Source: Luzula sylvatica
Lineage: Eukaryota; Streptophyta; Magnoliopsida; Poales; Juncaceae
DNA length: 64,000 nucleotides
NCBI GenBank assembly: GCA_946800325.1
Contig: OX326960.1
Coordinates: 51,393,355 to 51,457,354, forward strand
Reading direction: 5' to 3'
The first letter of the stretch is position 1, and each line of letters begins with the position of its first letter. Position numbers and translations under genes: made by a program. Under the pieces are notes generated by a model. That model was given only the letters and a program-made list of their open reading frames with translations. It was not told where the DNA came from and searched no databases. Below are positions 22,821-34,400 of this stretch, piece by piece.

Positions 22821-24465
22821 ATGGAAAAAGTAAATCCAGGCACCAAGCACATAGTTCTCGTCCATGGTGCTTGCCATGGAGCTTGGAGCTGGTACAAAGT
22901 GGTACCATTACTCCGCTCTGCTGGGTACCGTGTCACGGTGCTTGACATGGCCGCCTCAGGCAAAGACGAGAGGAGAATTTCAGAGGTTCTCACTTTTAGA
23001 GACTACACACAGCCTTTGCTCGAAACTCTGAGTTCGCTTCCTTCAGACGAAAAGGTCATGATTGTTGGACACAGTTTGGGAGGTGTCAATATAGCTCTCG
23101 CCATGGAAGAGTTCCCCGAGAAAATCTCTGTCGCCGTTTTTCTTGCTGCTTTCATGCCGGATTCTTCCTCACCACCCTCTCATCCTATCGATCAGGTAAC
23201 TTCGATATACTGTATACAAACAGGTATAATATCATAATAGATAGAAAATTTACTTTCATAGGTATTTTGTGTTATTTAATTGATTCAATTAGGCAGTGGC
23301 GGATCTTGCCCGTTATCAATGGGGTGCGATAATCTGGAGGGGCAGTTGTGAGAAATTTTCAAATTTTTTTGGAGGGGCGATAATACATAATTTCTCAATT
23401 TTATTGTAAAATACATTAATATAATCACATATATATTACCGCTCAAAAATTTAGGACGCACCGTTGTCCCTCTAGTCCCTTAATAGATCTGTCACTATAA
23501 TTATGTGAGAATATTTAGTGTGGCTTTTTTAAGAAGTGCTTTGTGTATTTTGCTAACATTAAATCTTTATACTTGGCTCTATCGAAATCATTTCACAAAT
23601 CTAATATACTATGAAATACATAATGATTTTCTCACAAAATTCACTTAAGATCTCCTATTGATTTCGCTGAATAGTGTATCTCTTGCAACTAGCAAATATG
23701 GATTCTGACTAACGAACCAAATTTTAGGGATTGTTTGGATGCTTATGAAATTATGAGTTTAGTTTATGTTAGGCAAAAAGAAATAAAAAACATTACTATG
23801 ATATGTTTGAATTGTGAGGATAATTTATGGTTAGAAAATCGTAGTAAATTTGTATATAAATTTTGTCAAAAGAAAAACTCATCAAAAACATAATTTTTTC
23901 TATGAATTTCTAATTCGTGTTAAACATTTTTTTTCCATTGGTTAGTGTATATGTTAGTACTTTTATTTTGGAATAAACAAAACAATATTTAGTTTATTTT
24001 ATTCTTTAATTTTTCTAAAAAGTCAATCAAAGAAGAACATTTATAATTTCTTATATACCGTCTCATATAATTCTTAATTTTGAAATTTTCAATCCTAGAT
24101 TTGTTTTTAAAAATAAATGGAAAAGACTTGTTTGTAAAACTTGACGTTGAATCCTAGAAATAATCCGTCATAAATTAGCAAATTACTTAGGACGTGTTTG
24201 CTAGGGCAGTTTTGTATAACAGCAGGAAACTAGTAGTTGCTGGAAACCAATATATGAATATCAGGAAACTATGATAGCAGAAAAATACAAAAACTATGAG
24301 TATAAGATGTTTAAAAGGTGTGATGAAAATCACACGATTAGATGTTGGAATGAATAAAATATGGCATAATTGTATTATATTTTATAAAATTTTATGATTA
24401 TCATATTTATTTCTAAATCCTATCAAAATATTATAAATTGCAAAATACTATTATTATTATTGTTG

Positions 24466-24506
<41 letters not shown>

Positions 24507-24514
24507 GATAAATA

Positions 24515-24551
<37 letters not shown>

Positions 24552-27308
24552 TTGTAGATACATTATTATTATTATTTATTATAATTATAGTTTTTATTAT
24601 TAATATTTATGATTAGCATGTACATGTATACTTACGAACAATTAAAAAGATAACGAATACGAAAATAGTGTCCAATATCCGATTTCGAAAACGAATACGA
24701 TGTTCGATATCTGTTCGGATATGAATACGATATATGATATTCTATTTCTAATACGAATATGAATACGGTATTCGATATCCGATTTCGAATACCAATACAT
24801 ACGAATACGGATATAAATATTGATATAATATGATCTTATATTTATATGGATATAAATATATTATTAATAACAAAATTTGATATATAATAACATTTAATGA
24901 ATTAATTAGAATTAGAATTAATATTAAAAGTAAATACACAATTTTAGACATTACACCAAAAATTATTCTAAAATAGGAAGACATAATGGAGAGCAATAAT
25001 ATTTTGTTTTTTATGCTTTAATGTCACTTAGGAAAGAAAAATCCACTCATAGGTAAGTTTTGAAAGAAGTAAAAAATGATCCATAGTTTTTATGAATTGG
25101 TTAGTATTCATGATTTTCATGGGTAGCAAAATGCAGCACCGACACCATTTTTGATATTCCTTAAAAACTTCAATTACTCCCCAATCCATGGGTGATGGGT
25201 CCAAAACTGATGAAGCGAACAGGCTTACCTGTTGAAGTAAACCTTAATAGGCAAACCATAGGTCCCTACTAGTTGGGCTTTGTTGAAGTAACGACAACAA
25301 TGAATAATGGACGTGTGGTCACGTTCACTGCCGATTCATCAGGGTGGTCAAACTTTTTGTGCTTAGATATTTTTGGGCCACAATTATTACTGTATATTTT
25401 AGCATTGCAAGTTTTGAAAACTCACTAGGATAATTCTCGGTTCGTGCGTCTGGACGAAAATGATAATTATATTTTTTTAATACAAATTTATCATTACGAT
25501 AACAAAAGACAATATCATTCCAAAACAAAATTATATCGCATTATATTGATATTATTACATTATATTTTATAATTCATGATCATCTATAAATTTCATGATT
25601 AATACATATATTAGTATCTTCATATAGTTATATTTGAAATATAATATAAAATAATTAATTATGTATTTAACTAATCAACATAATTATAAATTATTTAATA
25701 CAAAAATGCTTGACCCACATAGTCATTTCACCGAATGCATCCCCATTTTGATATTTGTATATGCATTCACAAGTGGGACCCATCTGTATTTATTAATTTT
25801 TGTATTTAAAATGTTATTTCGGGATTAATTATGTAAATGAGTTCGGTGACTGTAGCATTCTTGTATTTAATATCATATGATATTTTAAAATTTACATATT
25901 AAAAATAATATAATGACATTTTAAAAGTTCAAGAAGTTATTAGTGTTAGGTACATTTTTATAATTCATTATTATTATTGAAAAAAATATATTCTATACGT
26001 TTAAGAAGATATTTGTGTTTGCTAAATTAATATATTTCATTTTTATTAATTTTTCAAAAAAATTAACATGAATTTTTTTGAGTAAAAAACCAATATAACG
26101 TACTTAGCAGTATGTACAATTTTTTTTAAAATAGTAGTTTTGAAAACACTAATAATTTGACTTAAACGTCACTAATGTAATTATACTTACTTTTGTATTG
26201 TATTTTCGTACATAATTGTTTTCATAACTTTAAACTAGATTAAACTAGATAAGAAATATTGGGAATATTATAATATGGAATTCAAAATAAATATAAAATT
26301 CAAGTGAATATATTTCATATTTTAAAAATTATATTTTACAAAATACTAATAATATTTGATGTATGCTTCATAATATTATATATTAATTTATTAGTGTTAG
26401 ATATTTGAACTCTTCAAAAAAAAAAATTCCATATTTAATTATGTAACACAATGTGAAATGATATCAAATTAAATACAATCGGTGTAACATGAAACTAAAA
26501 ATAATAGTGCGACTGTGAAATGATGTTTTGTTCTAAAATTACTCGAAACTAACTGTAAAATTATTGAATTGTTGAATTACTCATAAAAAATCAACGTATC
26601 AATTATTGAATTATATCATAAATGTTGAATTACTCAAAACTAAATGTTTACAAATAAAATATACTCATAAAAAATCAACAGTTTACATTTTGCCACCTAT
26701 CAATTATTGAATGGTTGAATTACTCTAAAGTTTGTCATGTCCATACCATACAGTTTGCTCAAGAAGGCTGGGTGTTATCATGGAGAGACACTGAGTTCAT
26801 ATCCTTCGAAGGCGACGAGAAAAAACGTCCCACGAGCATGTTTTTTGGACCCAATTTCACGCAATTAAATCTTTATCAGCTCTCGTCACAAGAGGTAGAT
26901 TTACTTATTTATAATTAAATAAAAATCTTGTTACGTAATCAGAGTGACAAAATTGTTCTAATAGATCATTAACAGTCCACGATTAATGATTAATTACGAA
27001 ACATAATATACAAATGTACTGAACAGGATTTTACCCTGGGAATGAGTTTGCTCAGAGTATCATCATTGTTTCTGGAAGATTTACGCTATCAAAAATCATT
27101 CTCACAATCTCGGTACGGGTCCGTTGATTCTGTTTATGTTGTATGCTCTCAAGATTTAGCAATTCCCGCAGAGTATCAACACTATATGATAAAGAACAAT
27201 AATCCTGTGAAAGAGGTGAAGACTGTCAATACAGATCACATGGCCATGTTGTCTGCTCCACGCGAGCTCTCTGAATGTCTCATGGACATTGCTTCGAAAT
27301 ACTCTTAA
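22821..27308 (+). CDS. Methylesterase-type alpha/beta hydrolase (SABP2/MES family), gene 2
   Basis: Three exons: 22821-23195, 26754-26894 and 27027-27308. All are phase 0 with GT-AG junctions, as in gene 1. The 265-residue product has LVHGACHGAWSW near residues 14-25, VGHSLGG with Ser85, CSQDLAI with Asp215 and TDHMAML with His243, so the triad is complete. Exon 2 contains TSMFFGPNF and LYQLSSQE, closer to the family consensus than gene 1. No signal peptide is visible. The likely role is hydrolysis of a small methyl ester of the hormone or specialised-metabolite type; the substrate is unknown. Intron 1 is 3558 bp long, against 325 bp in gene 1, and is full of repeats, yet both splice sites and frame are intact. 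An AATAAA-type signal lies near 27469. The shared structure, orientation and distance mark it as a tandem duplicate of the gene at 9608. Confidence 0.92.
23294..23497. mobile_element. hAT-type MITE in intron 1 of esterase gene 2
   Basis: It begins CAGTGGCGGATC and ends GATCTGTCACTA, which are inverted repeats. The flanking octamers CAATTAGG and TAATTATG match at 6 of 8 positions, so the TSD is worn. Its body resembles the insert in intron 1 of esterase gene 1. Confidence 0.6.
24449..24590. repeat. (ATT)n microsatellite tracts in intron 1
   Basis: Two long ATT runs are separated by a short GATAAATACA-like spacer. The poly-Leu open frame here is an artefact of the repeat. Confidence 0.9.
24650..24812. 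repeat. Imperfect repeats of the GATATCCGATTTCGAATACG type in intron 1
   Basis: Several diverged copies of a 20-25 bp unit rich in TTCGAATACG and GATATC. It resembles subterminal repeats of hAT elements, but no terminal repeat or TSD was found. Confidence 0.5.
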
Positions 27309-27723
27309 TTTGTTAAGCTATCTTAATACCTACTTTTAATTTCTATGCGTTGTAATTCGAAAAGAAACAGCAAGGAACGGATACAGGGTGTTTTTACTTT
27401 TTTCTTTGAATTTCAAAATTCCATCAAATTGTATCGATTTGCTTTACAATTGATTGGCGATGTATATCCAAATAAATTAGCATCTTTTATTTGAGCCAGT
27501 GGGCGAATAAGGTTGTGTTAATCAAAAGACCAGTTGGATTCTAATAATCAACAGAACAGTTGCATGCAGTATGCAATGCATGCTTCTGATACATTCACAC
27601 TGCCGGATTTCGACAAAAGTTCTTAAAAGGAAAGGAGAGAAACAAAAAATAATTAGTAAAATAACCCTTAATTTTTTTGAGGAACTAAACAATAAAAAAT
27701 TATAATTTTGTAATGGTAAAATA

Positions 27724-28870
27724 CATGGTTCTGAATATCGGACTCGGACTCGGACTCGGCCGGCCCTGTCGACTCGGGACTCGGTCGACTCGGACGAGAC
27801 TCGGCCGAGTCAAAAAAAAAAATCGGACGGTTGATAAAAAAAATCGAAAAAATGGAAAAATATATAAAAAAATATTTTAAAAATTGATAATCATTCATAA
27901 ACATGATAATAACAAATTCAACTCATAAAACTCAAATTACTACAATAAAAACATGTTATTTGGAATGATATGTCTATTGATTGTATATACAATAGTATGG
28001 TTATCGCCGTATACAATAATATTGCTATTAGTTGTATGTACAAAAATGTATCTCAAAATTCAAACTCAATAAAATGGTTATTGGCTACTTAAAAGTAAAT
28101 AGATTCTTCTAAAAAAATAATCTTTATTAATAAAATAATATATAAATATATATGATATTTATAACTTATAAGTATGTGTTGTATACTTGTATTTATTTAT
28201 AAAGAGAGCATTATTCAATCTAGTTTTATTTTTAGCTTATTGTTCAACGTAGTTATAAAACAATATATCTAAAAAAGAAAATTAAATATAATTATCTTAC
28301 TAATATAATATCTGTATTATATTATTTATTTATGTATGATTTTATTAATATAAACTTTCTACACAGCAATTTTTGGGTAAATGTGTTTGTGTACAGTAGT
28401 ATCTTAAATTAACATGGCTTTATTGTGGTATTGGATTTTTTGTGGTTATCTTTAATATCTTAATGAAAAGATAATGCCAAAATAACTACAAAAGTTCAAA
28501 AATATAAAATATAGCAATCAAACGTGCCATATACAATCCCATTTATCTCTCTTCCTCTCCCTATCAACTCGAGCTCTTTTTTCTTGTTCATGGCTGTTCA
28601 TTCATGGATATTAAAAGCTCGAGCTTTCTCTCGTTCTTCTCCCAATCTCATTAAACTCAACCTTAAAACTTGGATTCCGACCGGATCTAGTCATAAACCG
28701 GCGATTCTACAAACTATGATACACAAAACATCTTATCTCAAAAAAAAAAAAAAAAAAAAAAAATTCGGTGACTCGGATCCGATTTTATCGGGGCAAAATC
28801 GGCTCGGTGGCCACCGAGTCCGAGAATATCGGCCGAGTTTTTTTTATCTCGGCCGATATTACGAACCATG
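27724..28870. mobile_element. Non-autonomous hAT element, 1147 bp, with gene-derived insert
   Basis: The ends are CATGGTTCTGAATATCGG and, inverted at the right, CATGGTTCGTAATATCGG. The 8-bp TSD GTAAAATA (27716-27723, 28871-28878) is perfect. CTCGG/CCGAG-rich subterminal repeats lie at 27740-27812 and 28768-28855. Inside, on the plus strand, there is a CT-rich leader-like stretch (about 28535-28589) followed by an ATG frame. No transposase is present. Confidence 0.85.
28590..28763 (+). pseudogene. Captured 5' part of an unidentified plant gene in the hAT element
   Basis: ATG at 28590 follows a CTCTCTTCCTCTCCC-type leader. The encoded start, MAVHSWILKARAFSRSSPN, is rich in Arg, Ser and hydrophobic residues with no acidic residue in the first 40 or so codons. 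This resembles a mitochondrial presequence. The coding-like part ends in a run of about 24 A (28740-28763), and the frame then runs into the transposon end. I cannot name the donor gene. The A run could mean that a processed transcript was captured, or it could be a simple homopolymer. Confidence 0.5.
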
Positions 28871-28878
28871 GTAAAATA

Positions 28879-31412
28879 TACAAATAAAGAAATATCTGCT
28901 GTCCTCACCGGAATCCACCATAGATGTCTAAAACGAGCAAAATATTCTATTCTCGTGTTCCTCAGAAAACTCCGTAATCGAAAACTAACACGAACAAATT
29001 TCTATTTTTTTTTTCAAAAATTCGCAAAAAATGCAAAAAGTGAAGTCTGTACTCTATTTTCCATAAAATTGTCCTATTCTAAAAGAACTCCGTACTCGAC
29101 GACTGAAAACTCAATTTTTAAGCGTCGTTTTAATATCTTAATTTGAGTCTTTCAACAATTAATTGATTTCCTAAACTTAGCACATTGATAAGTAAAGAGT
29201 ATCGATCCACAGGAAGATTAGGGTAGTTCTACAGTTTACAGTCCCAAAAATTCTCTTAATTTGCACACAAAAAGATCAACAGTAAACAAAAGTATATTCC
29301 AAATTTCAGATCTTATTCTGGAGCCAATAAATTTCTAAAATTCACCATACAAGCAGTGTTCAAAATCTGGATCAGAAAACAAATCTCACTTCAACAAATT
29401 ATATAGCTCAGATTACAACTCCAAATTAATTTAAACTTTTATCACAGATCAGAAATCAAAAAAACAAGACATCATATTTTTTATAGATTTTTATATGCAT
29501 AAATTAATTAACGAAAAATAAAAGAGTGAAGGCTAGATAGAAAAGTCAGAGAGGCAAAGATTAAACCCAACAAAATAGAAAAATAAATGAAAAAATTATC
29601 AAACCTAACAGAGATGATCTATATTATGTAATGTAACTAAAATGAATTTTTTTCTAGATCTAAAACTATTTTATTTATAATTTGTAATCAGACAGTCAGA
29701 GACATAGAGGCTAATCTTCAAAAATACATAACAAATAAAAAACTCAAAGAAATGAGATGGAATAAATTCCTGCATAAACTAGATATGATCTAGAATCAGA
29801 AACATATTTTTGTGAGATTTAAACAGATCGAAAAGTATTTTTAATCTAATTTATAAACAACATCTAACAGAAAGTCAGAATTTCAAGACCTCAACTTTAA
29901 AAATATATAACAATAACAATTAGAAAACTAAAGGAAATGGGATGCAATAAATTCCTAAATAAACTAGATATGATCAAGATTCAGAAACATATTTTTATGG
30001 GTTTTTATCAGATCTAAAAGTATTTTTAAACTAATTAATAAAACTGATAAAAAAAGACAGATTCAAAACAAACTATTTCTTAAACTAAATCACAAAATTC
30101 ATAACAATCAAGCAAACAAACTGAATAGAGAGGATGATAATAGGTTCAAACAAGATCTAAACTAACTCAAACTACAGATTCAAAACAAGAAAATATCAAA
30201 ATATCCTAATAAGAAAGATAGTACCCAATCTGAGAATGGGGATGAGAGATGGAGATGAGAGCTTCTATGGTCTTTTGTCACCCCAATGAAGCTTGAAGAT
30301 ATCTGGATGAAGGTGTTGAGAGGTGGAACAATGCTGAGAAAGCTCGAAGTCATGATCTGGTGGTGAGTGGATGAATCAAGGCGGCTGAGAAAGCTCGAAG
30401 GTTGGCCCTTAATCAATGCAATTGGGGAGCTGGATACCTTCAGTGAGTGGGTATGGTGGTGTGAAGAGGGTGGTTTGGAGCTGGGAGAGCCTGAGATGGT
30501 GGATTGGGGTATCACTTGAATTGCGGTTCTGAATTGTGTTGAAAGCTGAGAAAGCTCGAAGCTTTCCCCAAATTCAGTGAGAGGGGGTGATGTAGAGAGT
30601 GATGAGAGAGGTAGAGGGAAGGAGAGGAAGGGCTGTGAAGCCCCGAGAAGGGATGTCTTCTCATCGTTGCTCAACCAGTGCTATTTATAAGGTTTAATTA
30701 CTGGATTGAGCAATTCTGGTCGAAATTGAGAGAAGGGGGGAGGTGTCGTGGGGTCCCAGGAGGTTCACGACGTGGCTGGAGGTGAGAGAAATGAGCCACG
30801 TCGCTCGTAACAATGGCGATTGGAAGAGATGAAGTCATCTCCAATAGATTTCAGGGAAAATTGCAGGGGAAGCTTTCTTCGTTATTTCCTTAACCAATTG
30901 GACACTGGAGAGATCAGTGATTAATGAAATGGAGAGGTAGGTGGGTTTAATGGAGCCAAACATGGTTGTTTGAACTGTCCGCTGAGATCTTCTGTGGTCT
31001 GTTTCAGTGGCAGATCGTGTAGAATGAGGAGTAGAGATAGGTTTGGTTTGGGTCTAGGATATGAATCGTCGGGATCTACTGTTTGGGTTTGGGTGCAGCT
31101 CTTCGTGTAATGGGTTGGTTTGTATAGGTTTGTGACCCGTTTGAGTAAATCCTTCATAACTTTCTTGTACTTCCACCAATTTGCAAGATCTTTATATGAA
31201 ACTTGATCGTCTCGATGAGAGGAATCCATCCATGGGGCTCGTTTCTGGATTTTTGGCCTTTTTGTTTACCTGAAATAAACACAAATTCACCAATAAAGTA
31301 TTTTCCTCAAGAATTATTGAATATAAAGATTATAACATGCTTTATGTTTATTTAATATTATTTTTCATGATTTTAAACCCTAAAGATGTGCTTAATTATG
31401 CTCATTACAAGG
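28879..31412. other. Unassigned spacer, possibly an old LTR-retrotransposon remnant
   Basis: At 29185-29230 there is a phrase (AGTATCGATCCACAGG) common in non-coding parts of plant LTR retrotransposons. The 17-mer GCTGAGAAAGCTCGAAG occurs three times (30333, 30384, 30545). A 164-codon minus-strand frame at 30180-30674 is Ser/Pro-rich and matches nothing I know. No domain or LTR pair was found. Confidence 0.35.
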
Positions 31413-34400
31413 ACTCGAAATAACGTGTTTTCAGATCATTTGTATCGTATCTTTTACTACATAACTTTTCACCAAATTTTACAAACACTAAGAAGGTTTG
31501 TTTTTCGATTCTTGACATTCTTTTAAAGCTCCCAGGAGTCCAAATAAAGTGTTTTGAGTTGGCATGGATCGAATCATTTACTACGTAACTTTTCACCAAA
31601 TTTTACAAACATTAAGAAAGTTTGTTTTTCGATTCATAACATTATTTTAACGCTTGGAGGAATCCAAATAACGTGTTTAGAGTTGGTTTGGATCGAATCA
31701 TTTATTACGTAACTTTTCACCAAATTGTACAAACACTAAGAAAATTTTCTTTTCGATTCATAGCCATCTATTTACGCCTTGTGGAGTTCCAACAACGTAT
31801 TTTTCGATCATTTGTATCATATCGTTTACTATATAACTTTTCACAAAATATTACAAACACTAAGAAAGTTTGTTTTTCCATTCATAACAATCTGCTAACA
31901 CTCCGAAGAGCCCAAATAACGTGTTTTGAGATGGTTTGGATCGAATATTTTACTACGTAACTTTTCGCCAAATTGTACAAACACTAAGAATGTTTTCTTT
32001 TCGATTCATGGCAATATTTTTACGCTTTGAGGAGATCAAATAACGTGTTTTTAGATCATTCGTATTGTATCTTTTACTACATAACTTTTCACCAAATTTT
32101 ACAAACACTAAGAAAGTTTGTTTTTCTATTCATAACAATCTGTTAACGCTCCTAGGAGCCCAAATAACGTGTTTTGAGATTGTTTGGATCGAATATTTTA
32201 CTACGAAACTTTTCCAAACACTAAGAAAGTTTTGTTTTCGATTCTTGTCAATCTTTTTACGCTTTGAGTAGTTCAAATAACGTGTTTTTACATCATTTGT
32301 ATCGTATCTTTTACTACATAACTTTTCAACAAATTTAAAAAACTCGAAGAAAGTTTGTTTTTCGATTAAGAACAATCTCTTAACGCTCTGAGGAGCCCAA
32401 ATATCGTGTTTTTGGGATGGTTTGGATCGAATCGTTTACTTCGTAAATTTTCACCAAATTGCACAAACACTACGAAAGTTTTCTTTTCGATTCATACCAA
32501 TCTATTTACGTTTTGACGACTTCAAATAATGTGTGTTTAGATCATTTGTATCGTATCTTTTACTACATTACTTTTCAGCAAATTTTACAGACACTAAGAA
32601 ACTTTGTTTTTCGATTCATAACATTCTTTTAATGCTATGAGGAGTCCAAATAACGTGTTTTGAGTTGGTTTGGATCGAATCATTTACTACGTAACTTTTC
32701 ACAAAATTGTACATACACTAAGAAAGTTTTTTTTCGATTCATAGCAATCTTTTACGTTACCATATCTTTTCACCAAATTTTACAAACACTAAGAAAATTG
32801 GTTTTTCGATTCATAACATTCTTTAGACGCTCCGAGGAGTCCAAATAATGTGTTTTGAGATGGTTTGGATCGAATACACTAAGAACATTTTCTGTTCGAT
32901 TCATAGCAATATTTTTACTCTTTGAGGAGTTCAAATAACGTGTTTTTAGATCATTTGTATTGTATCTTTTACTACATAACTTTTCACCAAATTTTATAAA
33001 CACGAAGAAAGTTTGTTTTTCCATTCATAACAATATGTTAACGCTCCTAGGACCCCAAATAACGTGTTTTGAGATGGTTTGGATCGAATATTTTTCTACG
33101 TAACTTTTCCACAAATTGTACTAAGTAAGTTTTCTTTTCGATTCATATCAATATTTTTACACTGAGAAAATTGGTTTTTCGATTCATAACATTCTATAAA
33201 CGCTCTGAGGAGTCCAAATAATGTGTTTTGAGATGGTTTGGATCGAATTATTTACTACGTAACTTTCCACCAAATTGTACAAACACTAACAACGTTTTCT
33301 TTTCTATTCATAGCAATATTTTTACGCTTTTAGGAGTTCAAATAACGTGTTTTTATATCATTTGTATTGTATCTTCTACTACATATCTTTTCACCAAATT
33401 TTACAAACAATAAGAAAGTTTGTTTTTCCATTCATAACAATCTGTTAACGCTCCTAGGAGCCCAAATAACGTGTTTTGAGATGGTTTGGATCGAATATTT
33501 TACTACGTGACTTTTCCCCAAATTGTACAAACACTAAGAAAGTTTTCTTTTCGATTCATATCAATCTTTTTACGCTTTGAGGAGAACGAATAACTTGTTT
33601 TTACATCATTTGTATTGTATCTTTTTCTACATAACTTTTCACCAAATTTTACAAACTCGAAGAAAGTTTGTTTTTTTATTCATAACAATGTTTTAACGCT
33701 CCGAGGAGCCCTAATAACGTGTTTTTGAGATGGTTTGGATGGAATCGTTTACTTTGTAAGTTTTCACCAAATTGTACAAACACTACGAAAGTTTTCTTTT
33801 CGATTCGTAGGAATCATTTTACGTTTTGAGGACATCAAATTACGTGTTTTTAGATCATTTGGATCGTATCTTTTACTATATAACTTTTCACCAAATTATA
33901 CAAACACTAAGAAAGCTTGTTTTTCGATTCATAACAATCTTTTAATGCTCCGAGGAGCGCAAATAACGTGTATTTGAGATGGTTTGGATCGAATCGTTTA
34001 CTTCGTAAGTTTTCACCAAATTGCACAAACACTAAGAAAGTTTTCTTTTCGATTCATAGCAATCTTTTTACGTTTTGAGGACTTCAAATAACGTGTTTTG
34101 ATATCATTTGTATCGTACGTTTTGAGGAGGTCAAATAACTTGTTTTTAGATCATTTGCATCGTATCTTTTAGTACATAAGTTTTCACCAAATTTTACAAA
34201 CACTAAGAAAGTTTGTTTTTCGATTCATAACATTCTTTTAACGCTCCGAGGAGTCCAAATAACGTGTTTTGAGTTGGTTTGGGTTGAATCATTTACGACG
34301 TAACTTTCCACAAAATTGTACAAACACTAAGAAAGTTTTATTTTCGATTCATAGCAATCTTTTTACGTTGTGAGGAGTTCAAATAACGTGTTTTTAGTTC

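Noticed and set aside
24394..24603. Poly-leucine frame resembling a membrane segment
   Set aside because: It is the (ATT)n microsatellite inside an intron.
30180..30674. 164-codon minus-strand frame as a gene
   Set aside because: Ser/Pro-rich composition, no recognised domain, and it spans the repeated 17-mers. Kept only as part of the unassigned spacer.
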